Counted from the stretch's first letter, positions 50,790-61,050 are shown. The stretch: DNA of 64,000 nucleotides from Flavobacterium psychrophilum (GCA_945862065.1 CAMAWT010000007.1:62001-126000); one strand, 5' to 3'. Translations and numbers: made by a program. The notes: a model not told the origin generated them from the sequence alone.

Positions 50790-51956
50790 ATGTTAAATTT
50801 CGAATTATTCAATCCAGTTAATTACATTTTTGGTAAAAACCAAACCGAAAAAATTGCAGAACTTATCCCAAAAAACGCTAAAGTACTTTTAGCTTATGGT
50901 GGTGGAAGTATTTTTAAAAACGATGTACACAACCAAGTCACAAAAGCACTGAAAGATTTTTCTGTGATTGAATTTGGAGGAATTGAGCCCAACCCACGTT
51001 TTGAAACACTTATGAAAGCCGTTGAAATAATTCGCGCTGAAAAAATTGATTTTATTTTAGCTGTTGGAGGTGGGAGTGTTATTGATGGGGTAAAATTTAT
51101 TTCTGGCGCTGTAAAATATGAAGGTGATCCGATAGAAATTTTGAAAAATAAAGTGTTGTTTAAAGACATAACAAAGGTTATACCATTTGGAACCGTTTTA
51201 ACGTTACCTGCTACGGGTAGCGAAATGAACTCAGGAGCTGTAATCACGATTGAGTCAACCCAAGAAAAACTAGTGCTTGGCGGAAGTGCACTGTTTCCTA
51301 AATTTTCTATTTGCGACCCAACGGTTATCACGTCTTTACCAAAAAGACAACTTCAAAACGGAGTTATTGATGCTTACATGCATACATTAGAACAATACAT
51401 GACCTATCCGCATGATGCGCTTTTACAAGATAGAATTGCAGAGGGAATTTTACAAACATTAATTGAAATCGGACCAAAAGTTGTTGAAACTCCAACGGAT
51501 TATAAATTAGCATCCAATTTTATGTGGTCGTGTACCATGGCACTCAACGGATTGATTCAAAAAGGAGTTCCTTCAGATTGGGCAACACACATGATTGGTC
51601 ATGAACTGACTGCATTGTATGAAATTGATCATGCAAGAACATTAGCCATCATTTCACCAAATTTATATCGTGTGATGTTTGAAACCAAGAAAGATAAGTT
51701 AGCCCAATATGGCAAACGTGTTTGGAATATTCAATCAGGATCAGTAGATGAAATTGCTCATGAAGCTATTGAAAAAACAGTTGCATTTTATCACCTCTTG
51801 GGAATGAAAACTAAATTATCTGAAAATGCAGAAAACATTGAAAAAACAGCCGATGTTATTGTTAAAAGATTTACAGAAAGAGGTTGGACTGCTTTAGGCG
51901 AAAAACAAAATATTACTTTAGACAAAGTACGCGAGATCGTTGAAATGAGTTATTAA
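50790..51956 (+). CDS. iron-containing alcohol dehydrogenase (YqhD/BdhA type)
   Basis: 388 residues. Group III alcohol dehydrogenase, probably NADPH-dependent aldehyde reductase: GGGSIFK and ILAVGGGSVIDGVKF nucleotide-binding loops, LPATGSEMNSGAVI, and the metal ligands in DAYMHTLEQYM and WATHMIGHELTALYEIDHART. YqhD enzymes remove toxic short aldehydes; the actual substrate here is unknown. Single gene, with a hairpin behind it. Confidence 0.92.
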   Translation: MLNFELFNPVNYIFGKNQTEKIAELIPKNAKVLLAYGGGSIFKNDVHNQVTKALKDFSVIEFGGIEPNPRFETLMKAVEIIRAEKIDFILAVGGGSVIDGVKFISGAVKYEGDPIEILKNKVLFKDITKVIPFGTVLTLPATGSEMNSGAVITIESTQEKLVLGGSALFPKFSICDPTVITSLPKRQLQNGVIDAYMHTLEQYMTYPHDALLQDRIAEGILQTLIEIGPKVVETPTDYKLASNFMWSCTMALNGLIQKGVPSDWATHMIGHELTALYEIDHARTLAIISPNLYRVMFETKKDKLAQYGKRVWNIQSGSVDEIAHEAIEKTVAFYHLLGMKTKLSENAENIEKTADVIVKRFTERGWTALGEKQNITLDKVREIVEMSY

Positions 51957-51976
51957 AATAACAAGTAAAATTACAA

Positions 51977-52006
51977 AAGGCGTTCAAGATTTTTCCTGAA
52001 CGCCTT
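51977..52006. terminator. hairpin after the alcohol dehydrogenase gene
   Basis: AAGGCGTTCA and TGAACGCCTT (10 bp) flank AGATTTTTCC. The forward side lacks a T run immediately after the stem, so it may be weak or act on the reverse strand. Confidence 0.65.
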
Positions 52007-52356
52007 AGCAACCAAAATTTTTAACTAAACCAAAAATTAATAACTAACCATTTAATAACGCTTGATTTTTTGTTTTATTACATTGAAAATCATAAATTTA
52101 AGTTAATTATTTTAGAATAAGATTCATGTATTTTAATTAAAGGGTTGCTTGTTTTAATCAATTTTGGAAAGCCTTAAAAAAAATTATTTTACACTATTTT
52201 GCAAAATGAAATACTTAGAAATAAAAAAGTTATTAGAATTTCAAAAAAATGAGCGCTATATTTCAATAAAATGTATCTTTGCTACTTATTACGAAAACGT
52301 TTTCATTTAAGAAAACAATAACTATTGTTAATTTTAATTTGACAAATAATTCAAAA
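52007..52356. other. gdhA upstream region
   Basis: AT-rich with no convincing gene. A TATCTTTG -7 box lies at 52274-52281, 75 bases before the chosen gdhA start, with no good -33 element. A 34-codon frame from 52206 overlaps it and is probably chance. Confidence 0.5.
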
Positions 52357-53700
52357 ATGGAAGAGAAGTTAAATCAATTTATGGCTGAAGTAGAAGCCAA
52401 AAATCCAAACGAGCCAGAATTTATTCAAGCAGTTAGAGAATTTGCAGAAACCGTAATCCCTTTTATTTCAGAAAGGTCTAAATATGACGGTAAAAATTTA
52501 TTAATGAGAATGTCCGAGCCTGAGCGTTCGATAATATTCAGGGTTCCTTGGGTTGACGATGCAGGAGAAATAAAGGTAAACAGAGGATTTAGAATCCAGA
52601 TGAACTCGGCAATTGGTCCTTATAAAGGAGGTATTCGTTTTCATCATACGGTTAATTTATCTGTTTTGAAATTCTTAGCTTTTGAGCAAGTATTCAAAAA
52701 TAGTTTAACAACATTGCCAATGGGTGGTGGAAAAGGAGGATCAGATTTTGACCCAGAAGGAAAATCAGATGCAGAAGTAATGCGTTTTTGTCAATCATTT
52801 ATGACAGAATTATGCCGTCATATTGGTCCAGACCTAGATGTCCCTGCAGGTGATATTGGTGTTGGTGCAAGAGAAATTGGGTATTTATTTGGTCAATACA
52901 AACGTATTAAAAATGAATTCACAGGAGTTTTAACCGGAAAAGGAATAGCTTATGGAGGTTCGTTAATTCGTCCAGAGGCAACAGGTTATGGCGTTGTTTA
53001 TTTTACAGAGCAAATGTTGAGAACAATTGGTCATGAAATAAAAGGAAAAACAGTTGCTATTTCTGGATTCGGAAATGTAGCTTGGGGAGTTGCTTTGAAG
53101 GTAAACGAACTTGGAGGAAAAATTCTAACTATTTCGGGTCCTGATGGATATATTTATGATAAAGAAGGTATTTCTGGCGAGAAAGTCGACTTTATGTTAG
53201 AATTAAGAGCTCGAGGTGATAATAAAGCAGAAGCCTATCTTGAAAAATATCCAAATGCAGAATTCCATAAAGGCAAAAGCGTTTGGGAAGTAAAAGTTGA
53301 TGTTGCCATTCCTTGCGCAACTCAAAACGAATTGAACGAAGAAGACGCTAAAAAATTAATTGCAAACGGAGTTATGTGTGTTACAGAGGCAGCAAACATG
53401 CCCTGTACTCTAGACGCTATAAAACAATTTTTAAACCATAAAGTGCTTTTTGCTCCAGGAAAAGCAGCTAATGCTGGAGGTGTTGCAGCATCTGGATTGG
53501 AAATGACACAAAACTCTATCCGATTAAATTGGACGAGTGAAGAAGTAGATCAACGTTTGAAAGATATTATGGTGGGTATTCATAACCAATGTAAAAATTA
53601 TGGTGTTGAAGAAGACGGATATGTAAATTATGTTAAAGGTGCAAACGTTGCTGGCTTCGTAAAAGTTGCTGATGCTATGTTGGCTCAAGGTATTGTATAA
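52357..53700 (+). CDS. gdhA: glutamate dehydrogenase, NADP-type
   Basis: 447 residues from the ATG at 52357 (MEEKLNQFMAEVEAKNPNEP), the family's usual length; the upstream extension to 52279 is rejected. Interconverts 2-oxoglutarate plus ammonia and glutamate. The catalytic Lys is in PMGGGKGGSDFDP, DVPAGDIGVGAREIG follows, the nucleotide fold is VAISGFGNVAWGVA, and the C-terminal AANMPCT and GKAANAGGVAASG blocks complete the site. Hexameric, cytoplasmic. Followed by a terminator. Confidence 0.96.
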   Translation: MEEKLNQFMAEVEAKNPNEPEFIQAVREFAETVIPFISERSKYDGKNLLMRMSEPERSIIFRVPWVDDAGEIKVNRGFRIQMNSAIGPYKGGIRFHHTVNLSVLKFLAFEQVFKNSLTTLPMGGGKGGSDFDPEGKSDAEVMRFCQSFMTELCRHIGPDLDVPAGDIGVGAREIGYLFGQYKRIKNEFTGVLTGKGIAYGGSLIRPEATGYGVVYFTEQMLRTIGHEIKGKTVAISGFGNVAWGVALKVNELGGKILTISGPDGYIYDKEGISGEKVDFMLELRARGDNKAEAYLEKYPNAEFHKGKSVWEVKVDVAIPCATQNELNEEDAKKLIANGVMCVTEAANMPCTLDAIKQFLNHKVLFAPGKAANAGGVAASGLEMTQNSIRLNWTSEEVDQRLKDIMVGIHNQCKNYGVEEDGYVNYVKGANVAGFVKVADAMLAQGIV

Positions 53701-53721
53701 TTTATTTTATGAATAATTACT

Positions 53722-53752
53722 AGCCTTCTCAAGAAATTGGGAAGGCTTTTTT
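53722..53752 (+). terminator. terminator of gdhA
   Basis: AGCCTTC pairs with GAAGGCT around a 12-base loop, followed by six T residues. Confidence 0.8.
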
Positions 53753-53821
53753 ATTTAATCTATATATGAAAACTATTATATTTTCGTTTTATTATATATT
53801 TGTAAAATCGATTTTATAATT

Positions 53822-56122
53822 ATGCTCAAAAAACAAATTGCCCAAATTATATTTTTTATATCTATTTGCATAAATGCCCAAGAAAATCAATTGTGGCAAG
53901 GATATTTTTCATACAATCAAGTGAAAGACATTTCTGAGTCATCAACGGCATTTTATGCAGCTACCGAAAATGCGATTTTTTCAAAGAATCTTTCAACAAA
54001 TGTACTGTCAACAGTCAATTCGGTAGACGGATTAAAAGCTGAAACAATTTCATCTATTTTTTTCAGCGAATCGTCTCAAAAAACATTTATTGGAAACAGT
54101 AACGGATTATTATTAATCAAAAACCCAGAAGGTAATTTTTTGTTTAAAAACGGAATTGTAGAAGAATTACCGGTTTCGCCTTTTATCAAAAAAATCAACC
54201 ACTTTACAGAATTTCAAAACAATATTTATTTAGCTTGCGATTATGGTATTTCAACTTTTAACCAATCAACGAATGAATTTGGAGATACATTTTATATTGG
54301 CAGTGGCGGTAGTAATGTTAAGGTTTTTCAGACAGCTATTCTAAATAATGAATTGTATGCTTTTACCGAAAACCAAGGAATTAAAAAAGCAGCATTAACC
54401 AATCCAAATCTAGTCGATTTTAATCAGTGGCAAGTTTTTGATGCAGGCTATTGGCTCGGAGGATGTACTTTTAATAGTGAGTTAACAGCTGTAAATACCA
54501 ACGGAAAATTATATCGTTTTAATGGAACTACCCCCGTTGAAATTGCCACATTACAAGATCCGTTGAAAGACATTAGATCCAATGGAAATTATTTGATAGC
54601 TACCACCACAAACCATGTTTATGTTTTCAATAATTCGTACCAACTTGTAGCTCATATTACTTCCAATCAATTTACGGCTTCTTCGGTGACTTTTACTTGC
54701 GCAACGATTATTGACAGTACCGTTTTTATAGGCACTAATGAAAACGGGGTACTTTCAGTTTCACTTTCCAATCCCGCGAATTTTGAAGTGAATTTACCCA
54801 ACGGCCCTTTTATGAATGCTGTTTTTAGAGTCAAAAAATCAATCAACGCACTTTGGGCAGTTTATGGCATGTATAGTAGAACGTATAATCCTTATTTTTT
54901 AAATGGTCCAGGAAAATACCCATTGAGCAAATTTACAGAAGCAAACGGTTGGAAATTAATTCCCTATTCAAGTTTGTTGGGAGCTAGGTCGCTTTCAAAT
55001 ATCGCTTTTCATCCTACAAAATTGAACGAAATTTATATTAGTTCTTATTTTTCAGGGTTATTGAAAGTCGTTAATGATGTTCCAACTACTCTTTATAATC
55101 AAACAAATACGGGTATAAACGGTTTACAATCATTGGGCAACGACCCAAATTATGTAGATATCAGAATAAATGGACCTGTTTATGACTCCAACGGAAATCT
55201 TTGGATGACTAATAGTCTTGTTCAAAAAGGGCTAAAAGTATTGAAATCAGACGGTGCATGGGCATCCTATGATTTAGCACAAACCATTCCGTCACCAACC
55301 AGTCAGAGTTATGCCATTCCAGTAATTGATAAAAACAATTCGAAATGGCTTCCAACAAGCACTAGCGGTTTAGCAATTTATAATGAAACCCTCAACAAAT
55401 CGATGTTGATTACCGATAACACATCAGGAAATTTGCCTTCATTGGATGTTAGATGTGTAGCCATAGATAACCGAAATCAAGCTTGGATTGGGACTTCAAA
55501 GGGCTTGCGAATTATTTCCAGTGTGGATCAATTTGTATCGCAAGATGAAATAGAAACCAAAGCAATCATTATTTTAGAAGATGGATTGGCGCAAGAACTT
55601 TTTTATGAACAATTCATTTTGGATATTGCTGTTGATGGTGCCAACCGAAAATGGGTTTCAACGGCAGATGCGGGGGTGTTTTTAGTATCATCAAATGGGC
55701 AAGAAACTATCTATCATTTTACAAAATCAAATTCATCGCTTCCAAGCGATAATGTGAATGATATAGAGATAGACGGCGTTACCGGAGAAGTATTTTTTGC
55801 AACTGATAAAGGATTGGTTTCTTTTAAAGGATCGGCAACAAAACCGAGTGTTTCTTTAGACAATGTGTATGCGTATCCAAACCCGGTGCGCCCTGAATTT
55901 ACTGGAACCGTAAAAATAGCCGGACTTACCTCAAAAGCAACTGTAAAAATTACCGATGTTGAAGGTAATCTTGTTCACGAAACAACATCTGATGGAGGAA
56001 CGATAGAATGGGATACAACTGCTTTTGGTCAATATAAAGTGGCGTCTGGAGTATATTTAATTTTGGTTTCAAGCCAAGACGGACTAGAAACAACGGTAAA
56101 GAAAGTAATGATTATCCGATAA
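53822..56122 (+). CDS. porZ: PorZ-like T9SS-associated beta-propeller protein
   Basis: 766 residues with a signal peptide (MLKKQIAQIIFFISICINAQ). The main part reads as two beta-propellers: repeated blocks such as SSIFFSESSQKTFIGNSNGL, DNRNQAWIGTSKGLRII and DGVTGEVFFATDKGLVSF. The last 90 residues are a type A T9SS sorting domain (VYAYPNPVRPEFTGTVKI to KKVMIIR). This layout and the position just before recO match porZ, a subunit of the attachment complex that links the T9SS sortase PorU to A-LPS at the cell surface. The call rests on layout and gene order. Confidence 0.85.
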   Translation: MLKKQIAQIIFFISICINAQENQLWQGYFSYNQVKDISESSTAFYAATENAIFSKNLSTNVLSTVNSVDGLKAETISSIFFSESSQKTFIGNSNGLLLIKNPEGNFLFKNGIVEELPVSPFIKKINHFTEFQNNIYLACDYGISTFNQSTNEFGDTFYIGSGGSNVKVFQTAILNNELYAFTENQGIKKAALTNPNLVDFNQWQVFDAGYWLGGCTFNSELTAVNTNGKLYRFNGTTPVEIATLQDPLKDIRSNGNYLIATTTNHVYVFNNSYQLVAHITSNQFTASSVTFTCATIIDSTVFIGTNENGVLSVSLSNPANFEVNLPNGPFMNAVFRVKKSINALWAVYGMYSRTYNPYFLNGPGKYPLSKFTEANGWKLIPYSSLLGARSLSNIAFHPTKLNEIYISSYFSGLLKVVNDVPTTLYNQTNTGINGLQSLGNDPNYVDIRINGPVYDSNGNLWMTNSLVQKGLKVLKSDGAWASYDLAQTIPSPTSQSYAIPVIDKNNSKWLPTSTSGLAIYNETLNKSMLITDNTSGNLPSLDVRCVAIDNRNQAWIGTSKGLRIISSVDQFVSQDEIETKAIIILEDGLAQELFYEQFILDIAVDGANRKWVSTADAGVFLVSSNGQETIYHFTKSNSSLPSDNVNDIEIDGVTGEVFFATDKGLVSFKGSATKPSVSLDNVYAYPNPVRPEFTGTVKIAGLTSKATVKITDVEGNLVHETTSDGGTIEWDTTAFGQYKVASGVYLILVSSQDGLETTVKKVMIIR

Positions 56123-56835
56123 TGATTGTTAAAACCAAAGCCATCGTACTTTCTTCATTAAAATATCAAGAAAAAGGACTTATTACAAAATGCTTTACGC
56201 AACAAGAAGGCATAAAATCATACATCGTTCCGAATGCTTTTTCGGGTAAAAAATCAAATCAAAAAATTGCTTATTTCCAGCCTTTAACGATTCTCGAAAT
56301 AGAAGCAAATCATAAAAACAAAGGCACGCTTGAACATTTTAAAGAAATAAAATTAGCTATTCCGTACCAAACAATCAATAATGACATTTACAAAAGTACC
56401 ATTGTCATTTTTCTATCCGAAGTTTTAAGCAATTGCATTCAAGAAGAAGAAAAAAACGAAGATTTATTTACTTTTCTTGAAGCTGCTTTAACCTGGTTGG
56501 ACACCCACGAAGAACCTCAAAACTTTCATTTAATTTTACTGATGGAAGTTAGTAAATTTTTGGGGTTTTATCCCGACACATCCAACATAGATTTACCATT
56601 TTTTAATACTAATGATGGAAATTTTACGCTGTTTCAAGGTATACAATGCCTATCAGAACATCAAACGTTTTTATTAAAAAAATTAATTCATTTGAAATTT
56701 GAAAATGACCAAAAAGTGTTTTCTAGTATTGAAAGACAAATTATATTGCAATTGCTTTTAGATTATTATTCTATTCATCTGGATGGTTTTAGAAAACCAA
56801 AATCACTCGATGTATTGAAAGAAGTATTTGCATAA
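56122..56835 (+). CDS. recO: DNA repair protein RecO
   Basis: 237 residues. Starts IVKTKAIVLSSLKYQEKGLI and has the N-terminal OB-fold (1-80), then the helical domain with TIVIFLSEVLSNCIQEEE and LLMEVSKFLGFYPD. RecO loads RecA on SSB-coated DNA with RecR. The ATG overlaps the porZ stop by one base (TAATG). It is followed by a 404-base repeat-filled spacer. Confidence 0.93.
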   Translation: MIVKTKAIVLSSLKYQEKGLITKCFTQQEGIKSYIVPNAFSGKKSNQKIAYFQPLTILEIEANHKNKGTLEHFKEIKLAIPYQTINNDIYKSTIVIFLSEVLSNCIQEEEKNEDLFTFLEAALTWLDTHEEPQNFHLILLMEVSKFLGFYPDTSNIDLPFFNTNDGNFTLFQGIQCLSEHQTFLLKKLIHLKFENDQKVFSSIERQIILQLLLDYYSIHLDGFRKPKSLDVLKEVFA

Positions 56836-57183
56836 ATGTTGGTTTGTGAATTATTGAAATTGTTTTTTTATACATTTGTGAATCTCTGTGATTCCTTTGT
56901 GAAACTTCGTGAAACCCATCAAAAAAAACGGTTTTTGAAACCATTAAGAAATTAAGATTCATTAAGAAGCACGCTTAATTTGTGAAATTTGTGAAATCTG
57001 TGTTTTATTGAAATTGAATTGAATTTTTGATATTGATATTGCAATTGACATTGATTTGTGAATCTCTGTGATTCCTTTGTGAAACTTTGTGAAATAAACC
57101 ACACTTACATTTTTCAATACATTAAGTTTCTTTTAAAAGCTTCTTTTGCAATTACTAATGTAAAAAACTTTTGCCTTTTGCCT
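56836..57183. repeat. patchwork of short-period arrays between recO and ileS
   Basis: A 41-base segment (starts ATTTGTGAATCTCTGTG) occurs at 56874-56914 and again at 57054-57094, exactly 180 bases apart, with one difference. Between them are ATTAAGAA words, TTTGTGAAA tandem words, and a 6-base array of GATATT/GACATT. The end (57153-57190) contains GCCTTTT in threefold succession. No gene frame. Confidence 0.65.
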
Positions 57184-57214
57184 TTTGCCTATTTACTAAT
57201 AATCACTACTTTCG
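57184..57214 (+). promoter_or_regulatory. probable ileS promoter, using a GCCTTTT repeat word
   Basis: TTTG at 57184-57187, 19 bases, then TACTTTCG at 57207-57214 (one mismatch to TAnnTTTG); 25 bases before the ileS start. The -33 TTTG is the last full unit of the GCCTTTT array. Confidence 0.45.
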
Positions 57215-57239
57215 CAGATTGATTTAAGACACCGATAAT

Positions 57240-60200
57240 ATGAGTACAAAATTTACTGAATACAAAGGACTTGACTTGCCAAAATCGGCAGAAGAAGTGC
57301 TACATTTTTGGAAGGAAAACGATATATTTGAACAATCAGTAACTTCACGAGAAGGAAACACTCCATATGTATTTTTTGAAGGGCCACCTTCTGCAAACGG
57401 ATTGCCAGGAATTCACCACGTGATGGCACGTGCTATTAAAGATATTTTTTGTCGCTATAAAACTCAAAAAGGATTTCAAGTAAAACGTAAAGCAGGTTGG
57501 GACACCCACGGATTACCTGTAGAATTGGGTACCGAAAAAGAATTAGGAATTACCAAAGAAGATATTGGAAAAACCATCACAGTAGAAGAATACAACGAGG
57601 CGTGCAAACGCACCGTGATGCGATATACAGACGTTTGGAATGACTTAACAGAAAAAATGGGGTATTGGGTAGATATGGAAGATCCGTATGTTACTTACAA
57701 GGCCAAATATATGGAAACCGTTTGGTGGTTATTGAAACAAATCTACAATAAAGATTTGATGTACAAAGGTTACACCATCCAGCCCTATTCACCAAAAGCG
57801 GGGACTGGATTGTCTTCGCATGAGGTAAATCAGCCAGGTTCGTATCGAGATGTAACCGATACAACCATCGTAGCACAGTTCAAAACTAAACCTGAATCGT
57901 TGCCGAGCTTTTTACAAGGATTTGGAGATATTCACGTTTTGGCTTGGACAACAACACCTTGGACTTTGCCATCGAACACCGCTTTGACCGTAGGACCAAA
58001 AATTGATTATGTGTTGGTAAAAACCTTCAATCAATATACTTTCTTACCATCGAATGTTATTTTGGCTAAAAATTTAGTTGGAAAACAATTCGGAAAAACG
58101 TTCTTCGAATCGACAGAAGCTGCTGATTTTGAAAATTTCAAAGCAGGAGATAAGAAAATTCCATTCCAAATTTTGGCGGAAGCCAAAGGATCAGATTTAG
58201 TTGGCATTCGTTACGAGCAATTGATGCCATTGGCTTTGCCGTATCAAAATGCTGACGACGCATTCCGTGTGATCGCAGGAGATTTTGTAACAACCGAAGA
58301 CGGAACAGGAATAGTTCATACCTCGCCTACTTTTGGTGCGGATGATGCTAAAGTGGCTAAAGAAGCAACACCAGAAATTCCACCTATGTTGATTTTGGAC
58401 GAAAATGGAACTCCGGTTCCTTTAGTTGATTTACAAGGGAAATTTGTAAATGGATTAGGAGAATTATCAGGCAAATATGTTAAAAATGAATATTATAATG
58501 ATGGCGAAGCACCCGAGAGATCTGCCGATGTAGAAATTGCCATTCAGTTAAAAGAAGAAAATAAAGCGTTCAAAGTAGAGAAATACGTGCACAGTTACCC
58601 ACATTGTTGGCGAACAGACAAGCCTATTTTATATTATCCTTTAGATTCTTGGTTCATTAAGATTACCGAAGTACGAGACCGTATGTTTGACTTGAACGAC
58701 ACCATTAACTGGAAGCCAAAAGCAACTGGAGAAGGTCGTTTTGGGAACTGGTTGAAAAACGCTAACGATTGGAATTTATCCCGTTCTAGATATTGGGGAA
58801 TTCCATTGCCCATTTGGAGAACAGAAGACAAACAAGAAGAAATCTTGATTGGTTCAGTTGAAGAATTGTACAACGAAATTGAAAAATCAATTCAGGCTGG
58901 TTTCCAAAAAACAAATCCGTTTGCCGGTTTTGAAATTGGAAATATGTCGGAAACCAATTATGATTTGATTGATTTACATAAAAATGTAGTAGACGAAATC
59001 ACTTTGGTTTCGGCTTCAGGAAAACCAATGCAACGCGAAAGCGATTTGATTGACGTTTGGTTTGATTCCGGTGCGATGCCTTATGCACAATGGCATTATC
59101 CGTTTGAAAACAAAGAGTTGATTGACCAAAACAAATCATTCCCTGCAGACTTTATCGCTGAGGGAGTCGATCAAACCCGTGGTTGGTTTTACACCCTACA
59201 CGCTATTGGAACTTTGGTTTTTGACACAATTGCCTATAAAAATGTAGTTTCAAACGGATTGGTATTGGACAAAAACGGACAAAAAATGTCGAAACGTTTA
59301 GGAAATGCCGTTGATCCATTTGAAACTTTAAAAGAATACGGTCCAGATGCGACGCGTTGGTACATGATATCTAATGCAAATCCTTGGGATAACTTAAAGT
59401 TCGATTTGGAGGGAATTGCTGAAGTGCGTAGAAAATTCTTCGGAACTTTGTACAATACGTATTCGTTTTTTAGTTTATATGCTAATATTGATGGGTTTAC
59501 TTATTCTGAAGCCGAAATACCTTTGGCAGATCGACCAGAAATTGACCGTTGGATTATTTCTGAATTGAATTCTTTGATAAAAGAGGTAGATGGATTTTAT
59601 GCCGATTATGAACCTACAAAATCAGCTCGTGCGATTTCTGATTTTGTGCAGGAAAACTTGAGTAATTGGTATGTTCGATTGTGCAGAAGACGTTTCTGGA
59701 AAGGAGAATATGCCCAAGATAAAATTGCAGCTTACCAAACTTTGTACACCTGTTTGGTTACTGTTGCCAAATTATCTTCTCCAATTGCGCCGTTTTATAT
59801 GGACAAATTATACAAAGATTTAACACAAGCAACACATTCAGAAAATTTTGAGAGTGTACATTTGGCAAAATTTCCAGAATTTGTTGAAAATTTTGTTGAT
59901 AAATCGTTGGAAAGCAAAATGATGAAAGCACAAACGATTTCTTCGTTAGTTTTATCATTACGAAAAAAGGAAATGATTAAAGTGCGTCAACCATTGCAAA
60001 AAGTAATGATTCCAGTACTTGACGAGAAGCAACGAATTGAAATTGAAGCAATTGCCGATCTAGTTAAAGCGGAAGTTAATGTAAAAGAAATTCAACTTTT
60101 GGATGATGCATCAGGGGTTTTGGTAAAACAAATCAAACCTAATTTTAAAACATTAGGGCCTCGATTTGGTAAAGATATGGGATTGATTTCCAAAGAGATA

Positions 60201-60647
60201 CAATCTTTTTCGTCGGATCAAATTAATGAAATTGAGTCAAAAGGTGAAATAGTTGTTATTGTTTCAGGAAATAGTATAACTTTAACTTCTGAAGAAGTAG
60301 AAATTACTTCGCAAGATATTCCGGGTTGGTTGGTTGCAAATGCAAACGGATTAACAGTAGCTTTGGACATAACCATTTCTGACGAATTACGACAAGAAGG
60401 AATAGCAAGAGAGTTGGTTAACAGGATTCAAAATATTCGAAAAGATTCTGGATTTGAAGTTACAGATAAAATAAAAGTTCAGTTGCAACGAAGTGGTGCA
60501 TTGGAAAGTGCCATAAATAATAATGACGAATATATTATGTCAGAAACTTTAACAGATGTATTGATTTTTGAAGATGAAATCAAAAACGGTACAGAAATTG
60601 AATTCGATGACATAAAAACAATGATATTAATTTCAAAAGTAGAATAA
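57240..60647 (+). CDS. ileS: isoleucine--tRNA ligase
   Basis: 1135 residues, the long Bacteroidetes form. The HIGH-type motif lies in SANGLPGIHHVMAR (51-64), KMSKR at about 682-686. The editing domain holds VLAWTTTPWTLPSNTAL and EDGTGIVHTSPTFGADD. The C-terminal third has the anticodon-binding domain (about 770-900) and ends with an added domain (TSQDIPGWLVANANGL to the stop) rather than a Zn-binding motif. One base separates its stop from the DksA-like ATG. Confidence 0.97.
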   Translation: MSTKFTEYKGLDLPKSAEEVLHFWKENDIFEQSVTSREGNTPYVFFEGPPSANGLPGIHHVMARAIKDIFCRYKTQKGFQVKRKAGWDTHGLPVELGTEKELGITKEDIGKTITVEEYNEACKRTVMRYTDVWNDLTEKMGYWVDMEDPYVTYKAKYMETVWWLLKQIYNKDLMYKGYTIQPYSPKAGTGLSSHEVNQPGSYRDVTDTTIVAQFKTKPESLPSFLQGFGDIHVLAWTTTPWTLPSNTALTVGPKIDYVLVKTFNQYTFLPSNVILAKNLVGKQFGKTFFESTEAADFENFKAGDKKIPFQILAEAKGSDLVGIRYEQLMPLALPYQNADDAFRVIAGDFVTTEDGTGIVHTSPTFGADDAKVAKEATPEIPPMLILDENGTPVPLVDLQGKFVNGLGELSGKYVKNEYYNDGEAPERSADVEIAIQLKEENKAFKVEKYVHSYPHCWRTDKPILYYPLDSWFIKITEVRDRMFDLNDTINWKPKATGEGRFGNWLKNANDWNLSRSRYWGIPLPIWRTEDKQEEILIGSVEELYNEIEKSIQAGFQKTNPFAGFEIGNMSETNYDLIDLHKNVVDEITLVSASGKPMQRESDLIDVWFDSGAMPYAQWHYPFENKELIDQNKSFPADFIAEGVDQTRGWFYTLHAIGTLVFDTIAYKNVVSNGLVLDKNGQKMSKRLGNAVDPFETLKEYGPDATRWYMISNANPWDNLKFDLEGIAEVRRKFFGTLYNTYSFFSLYANIDGFTYSEAEIPLADRPEIDRWIISELNSLIKEVDGFYADYEPTKSARAISDFVQENLSNWYVRLCRRRFWKGEYAQDKIAAYQTLYTCLVTVAKLSSPIAPFYMDKLYKDLTQATHSENFESVHLAKFPEFVENFVDKSLESKMMKAQTISSLVLSLRKKEMIKVRQPLQKVMIPVLDEKQRIEIEAIADLVKAEVNVKEIQLLDDASGVLVKQIKPNFKTLGPRFGKDMGLISKEIQSFSSDQINEIESKGEIVVIVSGNSITLTSEEVEITSQDIPGWLVANANGLTVALDITISDELRQEGIARELVNRIQNIRKDSGFEVTDKIKVQLQRSGALESAINNNDEYIMSETLTDVLIFEDEIKNGTEIEFDDIKTMILISKVE

Positions 60648-60648
60648 A

Positions 60649-61029
60649 ATGACACATGAATCACTAAGATACTCAGAAGCAGATTTAGCAGAGTTTAAAG
60701 AATTAATTTTATCAAAAATTCATAAGGCACAATCAGATTTGGAATTGATAAAAAGCGCCTACATGAATGATTTGAATAATGGAACAGATGACACATCTCC
60801 AACATTCAAAGCATTTGAAGAAGGCAGCGAAACGATGAGTAAAGAAGCCAATTCGCAATTAGCCATTCGTCAAGAAAAATTCATTCGTGATTTAAAAAAT
60901 GCGTTGTTTCGTGTTGAAAACAAAACATACGGAGTTTGCAAAGTAACCGGTAAATTAATTAGTAAAGAACGACTTAAAATTGTTCCTCATGCAACGATGA
61001 GTATTGAAGCAAAAAATTTGCAAAGATAA
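60649..61029 (+). CDS. TraR/DksA-family protein, zinc-ligand poor
   Basis: 126 residues: N-terminal helix pair (LAEFKELILSKIHKAQSDLE, then KFIRDLKNALFRVENKTYG) and a C-terminal segment GVCKVTGKLISKERLKIVPHAT at the zinc-finger position. In classic DksA four Cys bind zinc; here one Cys is left and the second pair is missing, as is frequent in Bacteroidetes. DksA-like proteins bind the RNA polymerase secondary channel. Conserved ileS-dksA-lspA order supports a transcription- or translation-linked role. Terminator follows. Confidence 0.85.
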   Translation: MTHESLRYSEADLAEFKELILSKIHKAQSDLELIKSAYMNDLNNGTDDTSPTFKAFEEGSETMSKEANSQLAIRQEKFIRDLKNALFRVENKTYGVCKVTGKLISKERLKIVPHATMSIEAKNLQR

Positions 61030-61050
61030 TCACTCCAATAAATGATTATA

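Noticed and set aside
52206..52310. 34-codon frame ahead of gdhA
   Set aside because: Overlaps the TATCTTTG box and the upstream extension of gdhA, with no ribosome-binding site or family.
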